Shown: in pieces, positions 20,744 to 27,918 of the stretch
Layout: each line of letters begins with the position of its first letter
How positions within the stretch are numbered: position 1 is the first letter of the stretch
Virus record (IMG/VR): IMGVR_UViG_3300033146_002360
Span: 1-27,918 of that record
Reading direction: 5' to 3' (one strand)
Source of the DNA: a virus
DNA: 27,918 nt
Position numbers and translations under genes: made by a program
Notes under the pieces: model-generated
The model's database searches: none
Told to the model about the DNA's origin: nothing
The model's input: the letters and a program-made list of their open reading frames with translations, nothing else

Positions 20744-23486
20744 CTGAAATTATATCAGTAAATAATTTTATTCCTGCTACTATTGCCTGAATAATACCTA
20801 ATGGCCCCCCTGTAATTAATCCAGTTACAACACTGGCTATTCCTTGTCCTACATCTGCAATTGCTGATATTGTTTCGCCTAATTCTGCATTAACTGTACT
20901 TATAGAGTCTCCAATAGCACTCATACCATACAAGCCCTCTTGTATCCATGTTTGTAGTGATGTTGCAATATTTTTATTTACTTCGTGTTTTTCTTTATTT
21001 AATCTTTTATATTCTGCTGAAATTTCTTTAACTCCTTCAAGTTCAGTATCAATTGCCTTTCGCTTGATAAACAGTTCTTTTAGTGATAATTCACTTAATT
21101 TAATTTTTTCAGGAATTATTTTTTCTTGATTAATTCCTAATAATTTTTCTTGTTCTTTTATTTGAAGTTTAACTCCCTCTATTAATTGGTTTTGAGCAGT
21201 TATAGCTGCTTGGTCTATACTTTCCGCTTGCCCTGATAATTCTAATAGATTATTTTCTTCATCAATTAAATTTTGTTTTAATTTTTGATAATAATTAAGA
21301 CTTTTGGCTACTTCTTTTTGCTTAACTTCTTCTACTTCTTTTAATCCTAATAATATTTCTTGCTCTGAAATTTGAGATTCTACATTCTTAATAATATTTT
21401 TTTGTTGCTCAATTAAAGTGATATTTGCATTTTCCTGTACATCTGACAAATTCATCAAAGTACTTTTTGCGTCTGCTAAAGCACTTTTTAAGGTATCGTA
21501 ATAGTTTAGTTGTTTAACCTCTTCTTTTGGCTTTGTGGGGGTGGTTGGTGTTTTTGGCTTAATAATATCTTCCTCAACCTCTTCTTTTTTAATTACTTTT
21601 TTTTCTTTTTCTGTTGTATTTAAGTACCCTCCATAAGTAGCATCTAATTCTGAAAGAACTTCATTTTTTTTATTATATGCAGATGTAACTTCTGTAATTC
21701 CTCTTACTATTTTTTTAAAATCACTTGAAAACCCTATGTCATATTTTTTGATGAAATCAACTAATCCTGTCTTCCCCCCCTTTATTGACTCTTCTATAAT
21801 TGTATTTAATTCTCTACCTGCCTGTGCTGTAAGGTGTTTATTGTCCTTAATAGCTAATTGTAGAATTTTACTTGTTACAGATGCTCTTTTAGTAACATAA
21901 TCACCAATAGCACTATCAACAGCTTCTCTTTTATGCTTTAGTGCAATGTTTTTTTCTAATGCAAGATTTGCTCCTAATTGAGCCGTTTCTATATCGCCCA
22001 AGCTACTACTTTCTTTTAAAAGATAAGGCAAATAATCTTTATATTGTGTATTAATAGTATCAATTAAATCTTTACGTTCCGTTGTGCCTTTTGATGTGTT
22101 TTTTAAGGCTTCAAAAATATTATTTAATTCTGTTTGTTCCTTGTTTAACTCCGTATTAAATGCTGCAATACTCTCTTCCGTCCTATCAGTTTCGTTATTA
22201 AACAATACTAAAGCTGTTACTGCTGCGGTTACTCCTGCAACTAACAAACCGAACGGATTCATTTTTGATGCCAAATTTAATGCTTGCATCGCTTTACGTG
22301 CTGTTACTAATGCACGTTTCATATCCATTACAGAAACAGACGTTAAAGCGGTGGTAGCCTTATAAGTAATTAATGCAGTAACCGCCACACCAACCAACTT
22401 AGCAAATTTTTCTATATCTCCATTTTCAAAGGCTTCATTTAAGAAAACAGAAATATCTTTGTAAGATTCTAATATAAAGTCTCCTAACGGTTTAAATGCA
22501 GCTTCTATATTTGCAGCTAAAAGTTTACTTTGATTATCAGCACTTGCAACCATTGTATCAAATGCAGCTCCTGCAGCTCCTGCACTATCTGTAACACCTT
22601 TTAGGTCGTCTGCTGCCATTTGAGCGTTTTTGCCTGTAAGTCCTAAAACTCCATTCATAGCTTCAACACGCCCTGTCATTTCTTTTAGCTTGGTTTGTGA
22701 ACCTCCTGCTTCGTCCGCCATAGCTTTCATTCCCTCTTGAAAAGTCATAGTTTTCGACCAACCATCTCCCAAAACATCGTTTGTTGATAAAATTGCAGAT
22801 TTTATTTGTGTAAACGCTTGTGCTGTTGGGACTCCTTGTTTTGTTAGTGTTGCAATAGCTCCTAATATTTCGTTTAATGGAATTTCGGCACTTGATGCAA
22901 TACTTGCAACTTGACTAAGATTGTTTGATAATTCAGGAAATGTAGTTTTACCAAGTTTTACGGTCTTAAATAACTGGTCTGTTATTGTTTCTGCACCGTC
23001 TGAGGAAATTTTCCACGCATTCATTGCAGTTGTTATACCGTCCGCTGCTGTTTCTACGTCTGTAACTCCACCAATTGCTGCCTTTGCAGAAATATCTAAT
23101 AAATTTAAACCCTCTGCACCGTCATATCCTGCTGATGCAATTTGATAAAACGCCTTTGCAAGCTCATCTGCTGTTTGTGGAACTTCAAGACCTACTTTCA
23201 TTATAGATTCTGACATCCCATCAAAGTCCTCTTGCGTGGCTTCAGAAATAGTTTGTATTTCTTTCATTGAAGTCTCATAAGCTTTTGAAGCATTATAAGC
23301 ATTGGTTGCAATAGAACTGAAGGCATAAGCTCCGCCCATTGCCAAACCTGCGAAAACGTCCATTTTGTCTATGTTACTTGCAAAACCTCTTAAAATACCT
23401 TGAGCAGAAACAACACCTTGCTGTAATCCACTATTATTAATAGAAGTAGCTAAATGTAATCCTTTATCTCCTGTAACTAATGACAT
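20712..23486 (-). CDS. Phage tail tape measure protein
   Basis: 924 aa to the first stop. It carries the TP901-type tape measure core: FSSIATNAYNASKAYETSM (near 55-73), ELAKAFYQIASAGYDGAEG, the repeated Ala-rich helical segments, and TFPELSNNLSQVASIASSA, then hydrophobic stretches (about 408-430, NPFGLLVAGVTAAVTALVLF) and long coiled coil (about 640-850). A second hydrophobic region is near 880-917. It sets tail length and may insert into the host membrane. It ends KQKAQKTK, over A-rich DNA, exactly where the next ORF opens in the other frame. Confidence 0.85.
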   Translation of the reverse strand: MSLVTGDKGLHLATSINNSGLQQGVVSAQGILRGFASNIDKMDVFAGLAMGGAYAFSSIATNAYNASKAYETSMKEIQTISEATQEDFDGMSESIMKVGLEVPQTADELAKAFYQIASAGYDGAEGLNLLDISAKAAIGGVTDVETAADGITTAMNAWKISSDGAETITDQLFKTVKLGKTTFPELSNNLSQVASIASSAEIPLNEILGAIATLTKQGVPTAQAFTQIKSAILSTNDVLGDGWSKTMTFQEGMKAMADEAGGSQTKLKEMTGRVEAMNGVLGLTGKNAQMAADDLKGVTDSAGAAGAAFDTMVASADNQSKLLAANIEAAFKPLGDFILESYKDISVFLNEAFENGDIEKFAKLVGVAVTALITYKATTALTSVSVMDMKRALVTARKAMQALNLASKMNPFGLLVAGVTAAVTALVLFNNETDRTEESIAAFNTELNKEQTELNNIFEALKNTSKGTTERKDLIDTINTQYKDYLPYLLKESSSLGDIETAQLGANLALEKNIALKHKREAVDSAIGDYVTKRASVTSKILQLAIKDNKHLTAQAGRELNTIIEESIKGGKTGLVDFIKKYDIGFSSDFKKIVRGITEVTSAYNKKNEVLSELDATYGGYLNTTEKEKKVIKKEEVEEDIIKPKTPTTPTKPKEEVKQLNYYDTLKSALADAKSTLMNLSDVQENANITLIEQQKNIIKNVESQISEQEILLGLKEVEEVKQKEVAKSLNYYQKLKQNLIDEENNLLELSGQAESIDQAAITAQNQLIEGVKLQIKEQEKLLGINQEKIIPEKIKLSELSLKELFIKRKAIDTELEGVKEISAEYKRLNKEKHEVNKNIATSLQTWIQEGLYGMSAIGDSISTVNAELGETISAIADVGQGIASVVTGLITGGPLGIIQAIVAGIKLFTDIISGAKQKAQKTK

Positions 23487-23489
23487 ATT

Positions 23490-23792
23490 TTATTTTTTTA
23501 AAAGGTTGTTTTCTTTGGCAAAATCTAAAATGTTTTTTTTCTTTTTTTCTTTTGGTTGTGATTTTTCTGCCTTTGGAATACTTTTTGAAAGCAATAATAA
23601 TCTTTGCATCGGACTATCTATAATTTCCTGATAATTCATACCGAAATAATTCATATAACTACCTATAAATTCAAATGGATTAAAAGGATTCTTTACATCA
23701 GGTCTATTATCTTCTCCTGATTTAATAGGCTCATCGGAACTATTCCAATGATAGACTTCTGAAAATCCTGTATTCCTATTCGCATTGTGATA
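23490..23792 (-). CDS. -1 frame extension of the tail assembly chaperone
   Basis: A frame open from 23792, inside the upstream chaperone gene, down to a TAA at 23490-23492, 3 bases before the tape measure start. It has no start codon of its own for its first half; the encoded part after the upstream stop reads VKNPFNPFEFIGSYMNYFGM, then QEIIDSPMQRLLLLSK and a Lys-rich tail. The frame is -1 relative to the upstream gene. This is the arrangement of lambda G and G-T, where a minority of ribosomes slip to make an extended chaperone (about 213 aa in total here). I see no perfect slippery heptamer; the best candidate is the T4 run at 23762-23765. Confidence 0.6.
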   Translation of the reverse strand, partial: YHNANRNTGFSEVYHWNSSDEPIKSGEDNRPDVKNPFNPFEFIGSYMNYFGMNYQEIIDSPMQRLLLLSKSIPKAEKSQPKEKKKKNILDFAKENNLLKK

Positions 23793-24130
23793 TTAACCAA
23801 AACATCGTACATTTCAAAAGGTGTAAGACCACCTTTAATAAATGTAATTAATTCATCAGTAGGATTGGTTTTTTCTTGCAATATCATTGCAATTACCTTA
23901 ATAATTTTATTTCCATGATTTGAAATAAATTTAAAAATATCTTTACCTTCAAAAATATCTTTTATTTCAGTAATACCTATTTCTACTAATATCCCAGATG
24001 TTTCAATTAACAATCCTAATGTAGGTTGTTTTATTTCAAAATTTCGTGTTTCAGTACCATTTGTTATAGAAATTGGTAGAGGGTTATTATTAACCGCATC
24101 TACCAATTTTTTACCTATAATTTCATTCAT
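23693..24130 (-). CDS. Tail assembly chaperone (gpG-like)
   Basis: 145 aa. Lies between the tail tube and the tape measure gene, where every long-tailed phage has a chaperone. NEIIGKKLVDAVNNNPLP at the N-terminus, PTLGLLIETSGILVEIG (36-52), then a helical ELITFIKGGLTPFEMYDVLV and a short C-terminus ending IIDLM. It would bind the tape measure protein and recruit tube subunits. It overlaps the tail tube stop (TAATG) and is extended by the -1 frame. The family itself is not recognised; the role rests on position, size and the frameshift layout. Confidence 0.62.
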   Translation of the reverse strand: MNEIIGKKLVDAVNNNPLPISITNGTETRNFEIKQPTLGLLIETSGILVEIGITEIKDIFEGKDIFKFISNHGNKIIKVIAMILQEKTNPTDELITFIKGGLTPFEMYDVLVNITMRIGIQDFQKSIIGIVPMSLLNQEKIIDLM

Positions 24131-24657
24131 TATACTTCCTCAATAGTCAAAATATCGCCCTCAACACCTGCATCAGATACTGGAATTTGTGCTTCCATTG
24201 TAACCTGAATTGCTGTTAAGTCGTTAAATGTTAATGGATTGTCAATACCTGCTGTTAATAGTGCATAAGGCATCTCAATAACAAGTACCGTTCCGTCTTC
24301 GTCTGTTGGTTTTGTTGTCAATTTAATTGACTTATAAATATCAACATCGGTTTTTGGAGCTGTCCATTTGCCTGTTGCATAAGTACCTCCTAAAAACTCA
24401 ATCCATTTATCCATGTCGATTCCTAACATCTCTAATGCCAACATGGGGCCATCAGTAGTTCCACTTGAAACAACTCTATATGGTGCTTTCCTTTGTGTTT
24501 CGGAAAAGATTTTAGTTGTTTCCGATTTTGGTAATGTCAAAGTTGCACTACCCTCTTTAATATCATTAAACTCTACTAATACAGTACCCATAATGCCATC
24601 GCCCGGGTCTCCTATTTCTAATTTGGAAATACCAAATATATCTGAACTTTTACTCAT
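24130..24657 (-). CDS. Major tail tube protein
   Basis: 175 aa, beta-rich. GISKLEIGDPGDGIMGTVLVEF at the start and ITxQVTMEAQIP-like C-terminal strands (LTAIQVTMEAQIPVSDAG, 145-162) suit a tube subunit. It lies between the tail terminator and the chaperone, as in other siphoviruses. Length is at the low end of the family. It would be one of the most abundant virion proteins. Confidence 0.65.
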   Translation of the reverse strand: MSKSSDIFGISKLEIGDPGDGIMGTVLVEFNDIKEGSATLTLPKSETTKIFSETQRKAPYRVVSSGTTDGPMLALEMLGIDMDKWIEFLGGTYATGKWTAPKTDVDIYKSIKLTTKPTDEDGTVLVIEMPYALLTAGIDNPLTFNDLTAIQVTMEAQIPVSDAGVEGDILTIEEV

Positions 24658-24663
24658 AATTAT

Positions 24664-25071
24664 TTAATTTTTAAATGAATAACTTATTTTTAAATTACTA
24701 AAAAACATTAAAGGATTATCATTATCTCTAAATGTTTTTTGTGATATAATTCTGAAATTTAACCTCTCAAAATTACCTTCTCCAAATTGCATATTTAATG
24801 CTGCAATTATAACATTGTTTATTGTTTGCATTCTTAATGTATCGGGAGTATGCCCTGCCGTTTCAAAAGTAAATGAATTAATATTAACAACTCCAGTATT
24901 CAAGTGTCCGTTGTTTGAATTTTCATTTGTTAAAGTATTTATAACAATATCCTCAAATTCACGCCCAACAGGCTTTACAATTTTCCAAATTTCGCCATCA
25001 ATAATATCTGTTATTGATGAAACATTTAACAATTCGTAAAATTTTCCTAATATTTCAAAATCTGCTATCAT
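24664..25071 (-). CDS. Tail terminator / completion protein
   Basis: 135 aa. The position between the gp10-like gene and the tail tube gene, the size, and the beta-alpha pattern (FEDIVINTLTNE, then VVNINSFTFETAG, and a strand-rich end LKISYSF) match the terminator that caps the finished tail tube. No motif defines the family, so the name rests mostly on gene order. It starts in an ATGA overlap with the gene before it. Confidence 0.55.
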   Translation of the reverse strand: MIADFEILGKFYELLNVSSITDIIDGEIWKIVKPVGREFEDIVINTLTNENSNNGHLNTGVVNINSFTFETAGHTPDTLRMQTINNVIIAALNMQFGEGNFERLNFRIISQKTFRDNDNPLMFFSNLKISYSFKN

Positions 25072-25487
25072 AAAAACTTTTTAAACGCATTTTGCATTAT
25101 TTCATTTGTTGGTGCTGAACCTGTTATTACATCGTATCCTTTAGCTTCAACCGCTGCTGCATATTCCATACCTGCAATTCCGATTAAAACCAAACCTTTA
25201 TATTTTGATTTGATTTGATTTGCATAGTTCATTGCTGCTATTTTGCCCTCTGCATCGTTACCGCTAAAATTTTGATTCAAAACCTTACCATTATCTACAA
25301 GTATATATCCTATTGAACTTCTTAAATTGCCTGTATCGTCCATATACTCGCCTTTTGTTCGTGCTTTATTAACAAATTCCTCGCCTATTCTTATTAAAAT
25401 AGCAATTTCTTTATTAATTCTTTCAGCAACATAATCTTTCATTATGTTTTGAACATATCTCGGTGTAAACAAAGGAGTTAAACCCAT
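25068..25487 (-). CDS. HK97 gp10-like head-tail protein
   Basis: 139 aa. TGNLRSSIGYILVDNG (52-67) and LVLIGIAGMEYAAAVEAKGYDVIT (about 99-122) are the features of the HK97 gp10-like minor tail family: a substrate-like DTGNLRSSI core and the EYAxxVExKGYDV strand. It joins the connector to the tail. It overlaps the head-tail adaptor by 10 bases and the terminator by 4. Confidence 0.78.
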   Translation of the reverse strand: MGLTPLFTPRYVQNIMKDYVAERINKEIAILIRIGEEFVNKARTKGEYMDDTGNLRSSIGYILVDNGKVLNQNFSGNDAEGKIAAMNYANQIKSKYKGLVLIGIAGMEYAAAVEAKGYDVITGSAPTNEIMQNAFKKFL

Positions 25488-25783
25488 ACTTTACATCTGT
25501 TTTGATATTTACGAAATCTAATAATACTATATGTTTTACCTTGCCAAATTACCATACCATTATCAAAATTTTCATCAAATAAAGGAAATGTAATTGTGTG
25601 TGAAAATGGTGTTACGTCTCCATTTTCTGCAAGTCTGGTGTTTTGTCCTAATCCTGCTACTTTTGCACGACCTTTAACTGTTAATTCTGTAATAGTGGTG
25701 CTATTAGATGTATTGCCCTGTGCATCTTTAACCAATGCACCAAGCAATTTTAATGTAAAAGTATGTGGATAACGTTCTACCAT
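25478..25783 (-). CDS. Head-tail adaptor (head closure) protein
   Basis: 101 aa. Small beta-barrel protein with FTLKLLGALVKDAQGN, TELTVKGRAKVAG and HTITFPLFDENF followed by MVIWQGKTYSIIRF, the pattern of the SPP1 gp16/HK97 gp7-like head closure family. Genes on both sides are connector and gp10-like, as expected. It overlaps its neighbours by a few bases. A DnaA-box-like 9-mer inside the gene is a coding coincidence. Confidence 0.68.
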   Translation of the reverse strand: MVERYPHTFTLKLLGALVKDAQGNTSNSTTITELTVKGRAKVAGLGQNTRLAENGDVTPFSHTITFPLFDENFDNGMVIWQGKTYSIIRFRKYQNRCKVWV

Positions 25784-26088
25784 AGTCTTGTTTTATTAGA
25801 AATTTCAGGCTTTCCACTTCCGATAACCTCATCAGGTAAATTGTTTAATTCAAAAATTCTATTTGCTTCTTCAATTAAATATTTTCTATCATAAGTAATT
25901 TGTAAACCGTCCTCACTAAAATCAGGAGAAGTAGCAATACTTTTGAAACAATAGGCTTTTGCCAATTCAACCTCTGAATTATTATCAGAACTAAATTCTG
26001 TAACTGGGTCAAGCCCTATCAAAATAAGATTCTTATTTGATAAGGCTTCGTTCCCAACGTCAATATTTAGTGCTTCTAATACAGTCAT
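25777..26088 (-). CDS. Head-tail connector (gp6/gp15-like)
   Basis: 103 aa. Mostly helical: VELAKAYCFKSIATSPDF (41-58), ITYDRKYLIEEANRIFELNN. The size and place directly after the major capsid gene match the small helical connector bound to the portal in HK97-like and SPP1-like phages. No catalytic motif is expected. It begins 3 bases after the capsid gene's stop codon. Confidence 0.6.
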   Translation of the reverse strand: MTVLEALNIDVGNEALSNKNLILIGLDPVTEFSSDNNSEVELAKAYCFKSIATSPDFSEDGLQITYDRKYLIEEANRIFELNNLPDEVIGSGKPEISNKTRLW

Positions 26089-26091
26089 AGC

Positions 26092-27174
26092 TTAACTCCA
26101 AGATGTTGCATCACGTTTAAGTGAATAACATTCAGATATTGTTTTCCATGCAGGAAATGAGTTTGCTTCTGATTTTGTAAACTCCGCAACTGGGTCAACA
26201 GATGAGTATTTTGTTACTAAAACATTTCCTGATTTAGACTGAACCACGTTCTTAGGTGGCATTAACTCTTCTGCAATGGGACCGTTAAGCATACTACCTA
26301 ATGTAGTTTCAGTTACAAATGTAACATAAGAAGTATTCCATGGATTAGATTTTGTAATCACTCCATTTTTACCTTCAATACCAATAGACTGGTTAATCAC
26401 TCTAATTTGTGGTAAATCTGCTGCGTTTAAGGCTGCATTTACATAATCTAACGACAAAAATGGAGTAACTCCAGATGCTGTTATTTGTCCATAAGTTTTT
26501 ACAAACTCTTGCATTTCAGTAGATGCCGTTACGATATCAAAAGTGGTTTTATCCATTAATTGATATTTAAGAATTTGTCCTTTTGATAATGCAGCCTTAG
26601 ATATATCTTTCATATCTGTAACAGGCTTCATTGTTAATTTATTTGCACTCGACCACGCAACCGTTGCACCAAATTTATTTGCTGCTGGCATTTGAAAATC
26701 AATAGCTTCTTCCGTAACTCTACCATTGTTATTAGTAGATGAAAGTGTGATTTTTGTTTGTGAAATTGCAGTTAATGCTAACCATTCTAAACGTGCGTTT
26801 GCAGACTGTACAACAAAATCCAAGTCATCATAGATTAAATCTAAAATTTGCTTCTCATTTCCGTCTGCCATACTTGACAAAATTCTATACTCTAAAATAT
26901 CCTTTTCAGACATTTTTCTTTTCATTGCAATTTTAGGAATATCAACCTTCATTTTTGCAACTACTTGTCTTGTTTTCAAAGGTGCAGAAGCATCAAATGC
27001 TATTACGTCCGCTGCAACACGTCCGCCTTGCTCCCCAATTAAAGTCGTAACATCTAATGACAATACGTTTTTTAAAGGGAAAAATAATGGCCAGTACATT
27101 GCTTCAAAAGTTCTTGCCTTATAATAGGTGTCAAGACCTTTTTTTGTGATTTCGTTTATTAAACTTTTTTCCAT
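26092..27174 (-). CDS. Major capsid protein (lambda gpE-like)
   Basis: 360 aa. The N-terminal region YWPLFFPLKNVLSLDV (27-42), then KMKVDIPKIAMKRKMSEKDI, the central ATVAWSSANKLTMKPVTD, and the C-terminal TSYVTFVTETTLGSML and VQSKSGNVLVTKYSSVDPVAEF match the lambda gpE/Phage_cap_E group of HK97-fold capsids. Length is normal for that group. It builds the icosahedral head. A short gap before it holds only A/T-rich DNA. Confidence 0.85.
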   Translation of the reverse strand: MEKSLINEITKKGLDTYYKARTFEAMYWPLFFPLKNVLSLDVTTLIGEQGGRVAADVIAFDASAPLKTRQVVAKMKVDIPKIAMKRKMSEKDILEYRILSSMADGNEKQILDLIYDDLDFVVQSANARLEWLALTAISQTKITLSSTNNNGRVTEEAIDFQMPAANKFGATVAWSSANKLTMKPVTDMKDISKAALSKGQILKYQLMDKTTFDIVTASTEMQEFVKTYGQITASGVTPFLSLDYVNAALNAADLPQIRVINQSIGIEGKNGVITKSNPWNTSYVTFVTETTLGSMLNGPIAEELMPPKNVVQSKSGNVLVTKYSSVDPVAEFTKSEANSFPAWKTISECYSLKRDATSWS

Positions 27175-27193
27175 GATTTTTTATTTTTTTTGA

Positions 27194-27910
27194 TTATACA
27201 AATCTGATTAATGATAAGGCTGTAATATCGCCCGAAAATGCACCATAAGGCAATGCAACCGCTCTAACCGAACCTCTAACAACTCCGCTTGCATTTGGAT
27301 TGGCACGCTCGGTGTTTTCCGTATTCTTTAATACTGCATTTGCTGTATATTTTGCTGCTGAATCCGAACCAGTTGTAACCGCTGCTGCTTCAACTAAAAC
27401 GGTATCTGCTGACGGTGTGCTTCCTAATGTTGCAATCGTGAAAACATCATAATCTGCATTACTTGTGTCAATTGCAGTTATTTCAGAAGCTCTCCCCCCA
27501 GTTGCTAACATTACAACATCACTAACTTTATATAGGTGTTGTTTATTTACTCTTACGGCTGTGGTTGTACTTCCTGCTACTACTGTGGCTGTTTTTATGA
27601 CTTCTGCTAACCCATTTTCAATATATAATAATGCACCACCTAAAACTTGGGTATTACCAGACGGTAATCGTGTTCTACCTGGTAATCGTGTTCTACCTAA
27701 TGTAGCACCACCAACCCAGTCTTCAATAACATTATCAAAAATAACTGCTCCTGCAACTCCGTCTTCTCTTGTAATTGCAATACTACCAATAGCAACAACT
27801 GCTAATGTAATGTCTTGTTTTGCTGTTCCTTCCATATCAGAAGTAGCAAAAACCCCTGCTAATCCTACGAATAGCAAAAGTAAAATTGAATATAAAATTC
27901 TTTTTTTCAT
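27194..27910 (-). CDS. Head protein with an N-terminal signal-like segment
   Basis: 238 aa. It lies directly upstream of the capsid gene, where decoration or head-fibre proteins are found. Its body is strand-rich and Ala/Val/Thr-rich, with IAITREDGVAGAVIF and ending GDITALSLIRFV. Unusually, it begins MKKRILYSILLLLFVGLAGVF, a textbook secretion signal, although virion proteins normally assemble in the cytoplasm. A second in-frame ATG at 27835 (residue 26, MEGTAKQD) would remove it and could be the true start. Residues 72-83 are a perfect duplication of GRTRLP. No family is clearly recognised. Confidence 0.55.
   Translation of the reverse strand: MKKRILYSILLLLFVGLAGVFATSDMEGTAKQDITLAVVAIGSIAITREDGVAGAVIFDNVIEDWVGGATLGRTRLPGRTRLPSGNTQVLGGALLYIENGLAEVIKTATVVAGSTTTAVRVNKQHLYKVSDVVMLATGGRASEITAIDTSNADYDVFTIATLGSTPSADTVLVEAAAVTTGSDSAAKYTANAVLKNTENTERANPNASGVVRGSVRAVALPYGAFSGDITALSLIRFV
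27663..27698 (-). repeat. 18-bp perfect tandem duplication in the head gene
   Basis: GGTAATCGTGTTCTACCT occurs twice in direct succession (27663-27680, 27681-27698) with no mismatch. In the minus-strand reading it duplicates six residues, GRTRLP, in frame. The identity of the copies suggests recent slippage or a variable site. Confidence 0.9.
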
Positions 27911-27918
27911 CTTTTTTT

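Noticed and set aside
22084-22365. 93-codon plus-strand frame opposite the tape measure
   Set aside because: Antisense shadow of Ala-rich coding; no start context. Similar antisense frames at 20028, 20313, 24413 and 24815 are rejected for the same reason.
25764-25772. Perfect DnaA-box 9-mer (TGTGGATAA)
   Set aside because: Single copy inside the head-tail adaptor gene, where it simply encodes Tyr-Pro-His; no cluster and no origin-like surroundings.
26785-26794. CCATTCTAAA resembling half of the recurring palindrome
   Set aside because: Half site only, inside the capsid coding sequence, with no matching left arm.
1-27918. tRNA genes, CRISPR arrays, insertion sequences, integrase
   Set aside because: None seen: no cloverleaf-like pattern, no regularly spaced direct repeats, no transposase or recombinase motifs.

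Overview
The window is part of the genome of a tailed phage or prophage of a Bacteroidetes host. It is strongly A+T-rich. Its promoters follow the Bacteroidetes form (TTTG, 19-20 bp, TAnnTTTG), starts are preceded by A/T-rich leaders rather than Shine-Dalgarno sites, and several proteins belong to families common in Bacteroidetes mobile DNA (BT4734/VirE-type primase, SF3 helicase). The virion genes are of the long-tailed, siphovirus-like type: a lambda gpE-like capsid protein, head-tail connectors, tail tube, tape measure and Dit/Tal-like proteins. No integrase, portal, terminase or recognisable lysin lies in the window, so lifestyle cannot be settled. Terminase and portal would be expected beyond the right edge, upstream of the capsid genes.

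Left half (about 1-14250, all plus strand) is the early region for DNA metabolism. After the end of an unknown gene and a regulatory region with palindromes, a promoter and a structured leader come: primase-like protein, a 121-aa unknown, SF3 helicase, D12 adenine methyltransferase; then a small HTH protein, a probable annealing protein and a YqaJ exonuclease (recombination pair); then a cluster of very small genes, a Cro-like protein, an SMC/Rad50-like ATPase, a mini membrane protein, a DnaA domain IV-like protein, an SF2 helicase, a zinc ribbon, a DUF3310-like protein, a C5 cytosine methyltransferase; and finally KilA-N, SSB, an unknown and a VRR-NUC nuclease. Most genes overlap or nearly touch, so they form a few long operons.

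Right half (about 14229-27910, all minus strand, read right to left) is the virion module in standard order: signal-bearing head protein, major capsid protein, connector, head-tail adaptor, gp10-like protein, tail terminator, tail tube, tail chaperone with a -1 frame extension, tape measure (apparently split by a frame change), Dit-like, fibre, Tal-like, knob fibre, and two small membrane-associated proteins. The two halves converge at about 14.2-14.3 kb.

Most notable signals: (1) four copies of a 17-bp palindrome, TTTAGAAnnnTTCTAAA, each upstream of an early transcription unit, at two spacings that differ by about 21 bp (two helical turns); (2) a leader of about 100 nt before the primase gene with three complementary stems arranged as a pseudoknot; (3) a duplicated promoter-leader cassette driving two unrelated small genes; (4) an SSB-like DLPF C-terminus on the helicase as well as on the SSB; (5) two frame changes in the tail operon. 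Functions are assigned from motifs visible in the translations; no database search was run.
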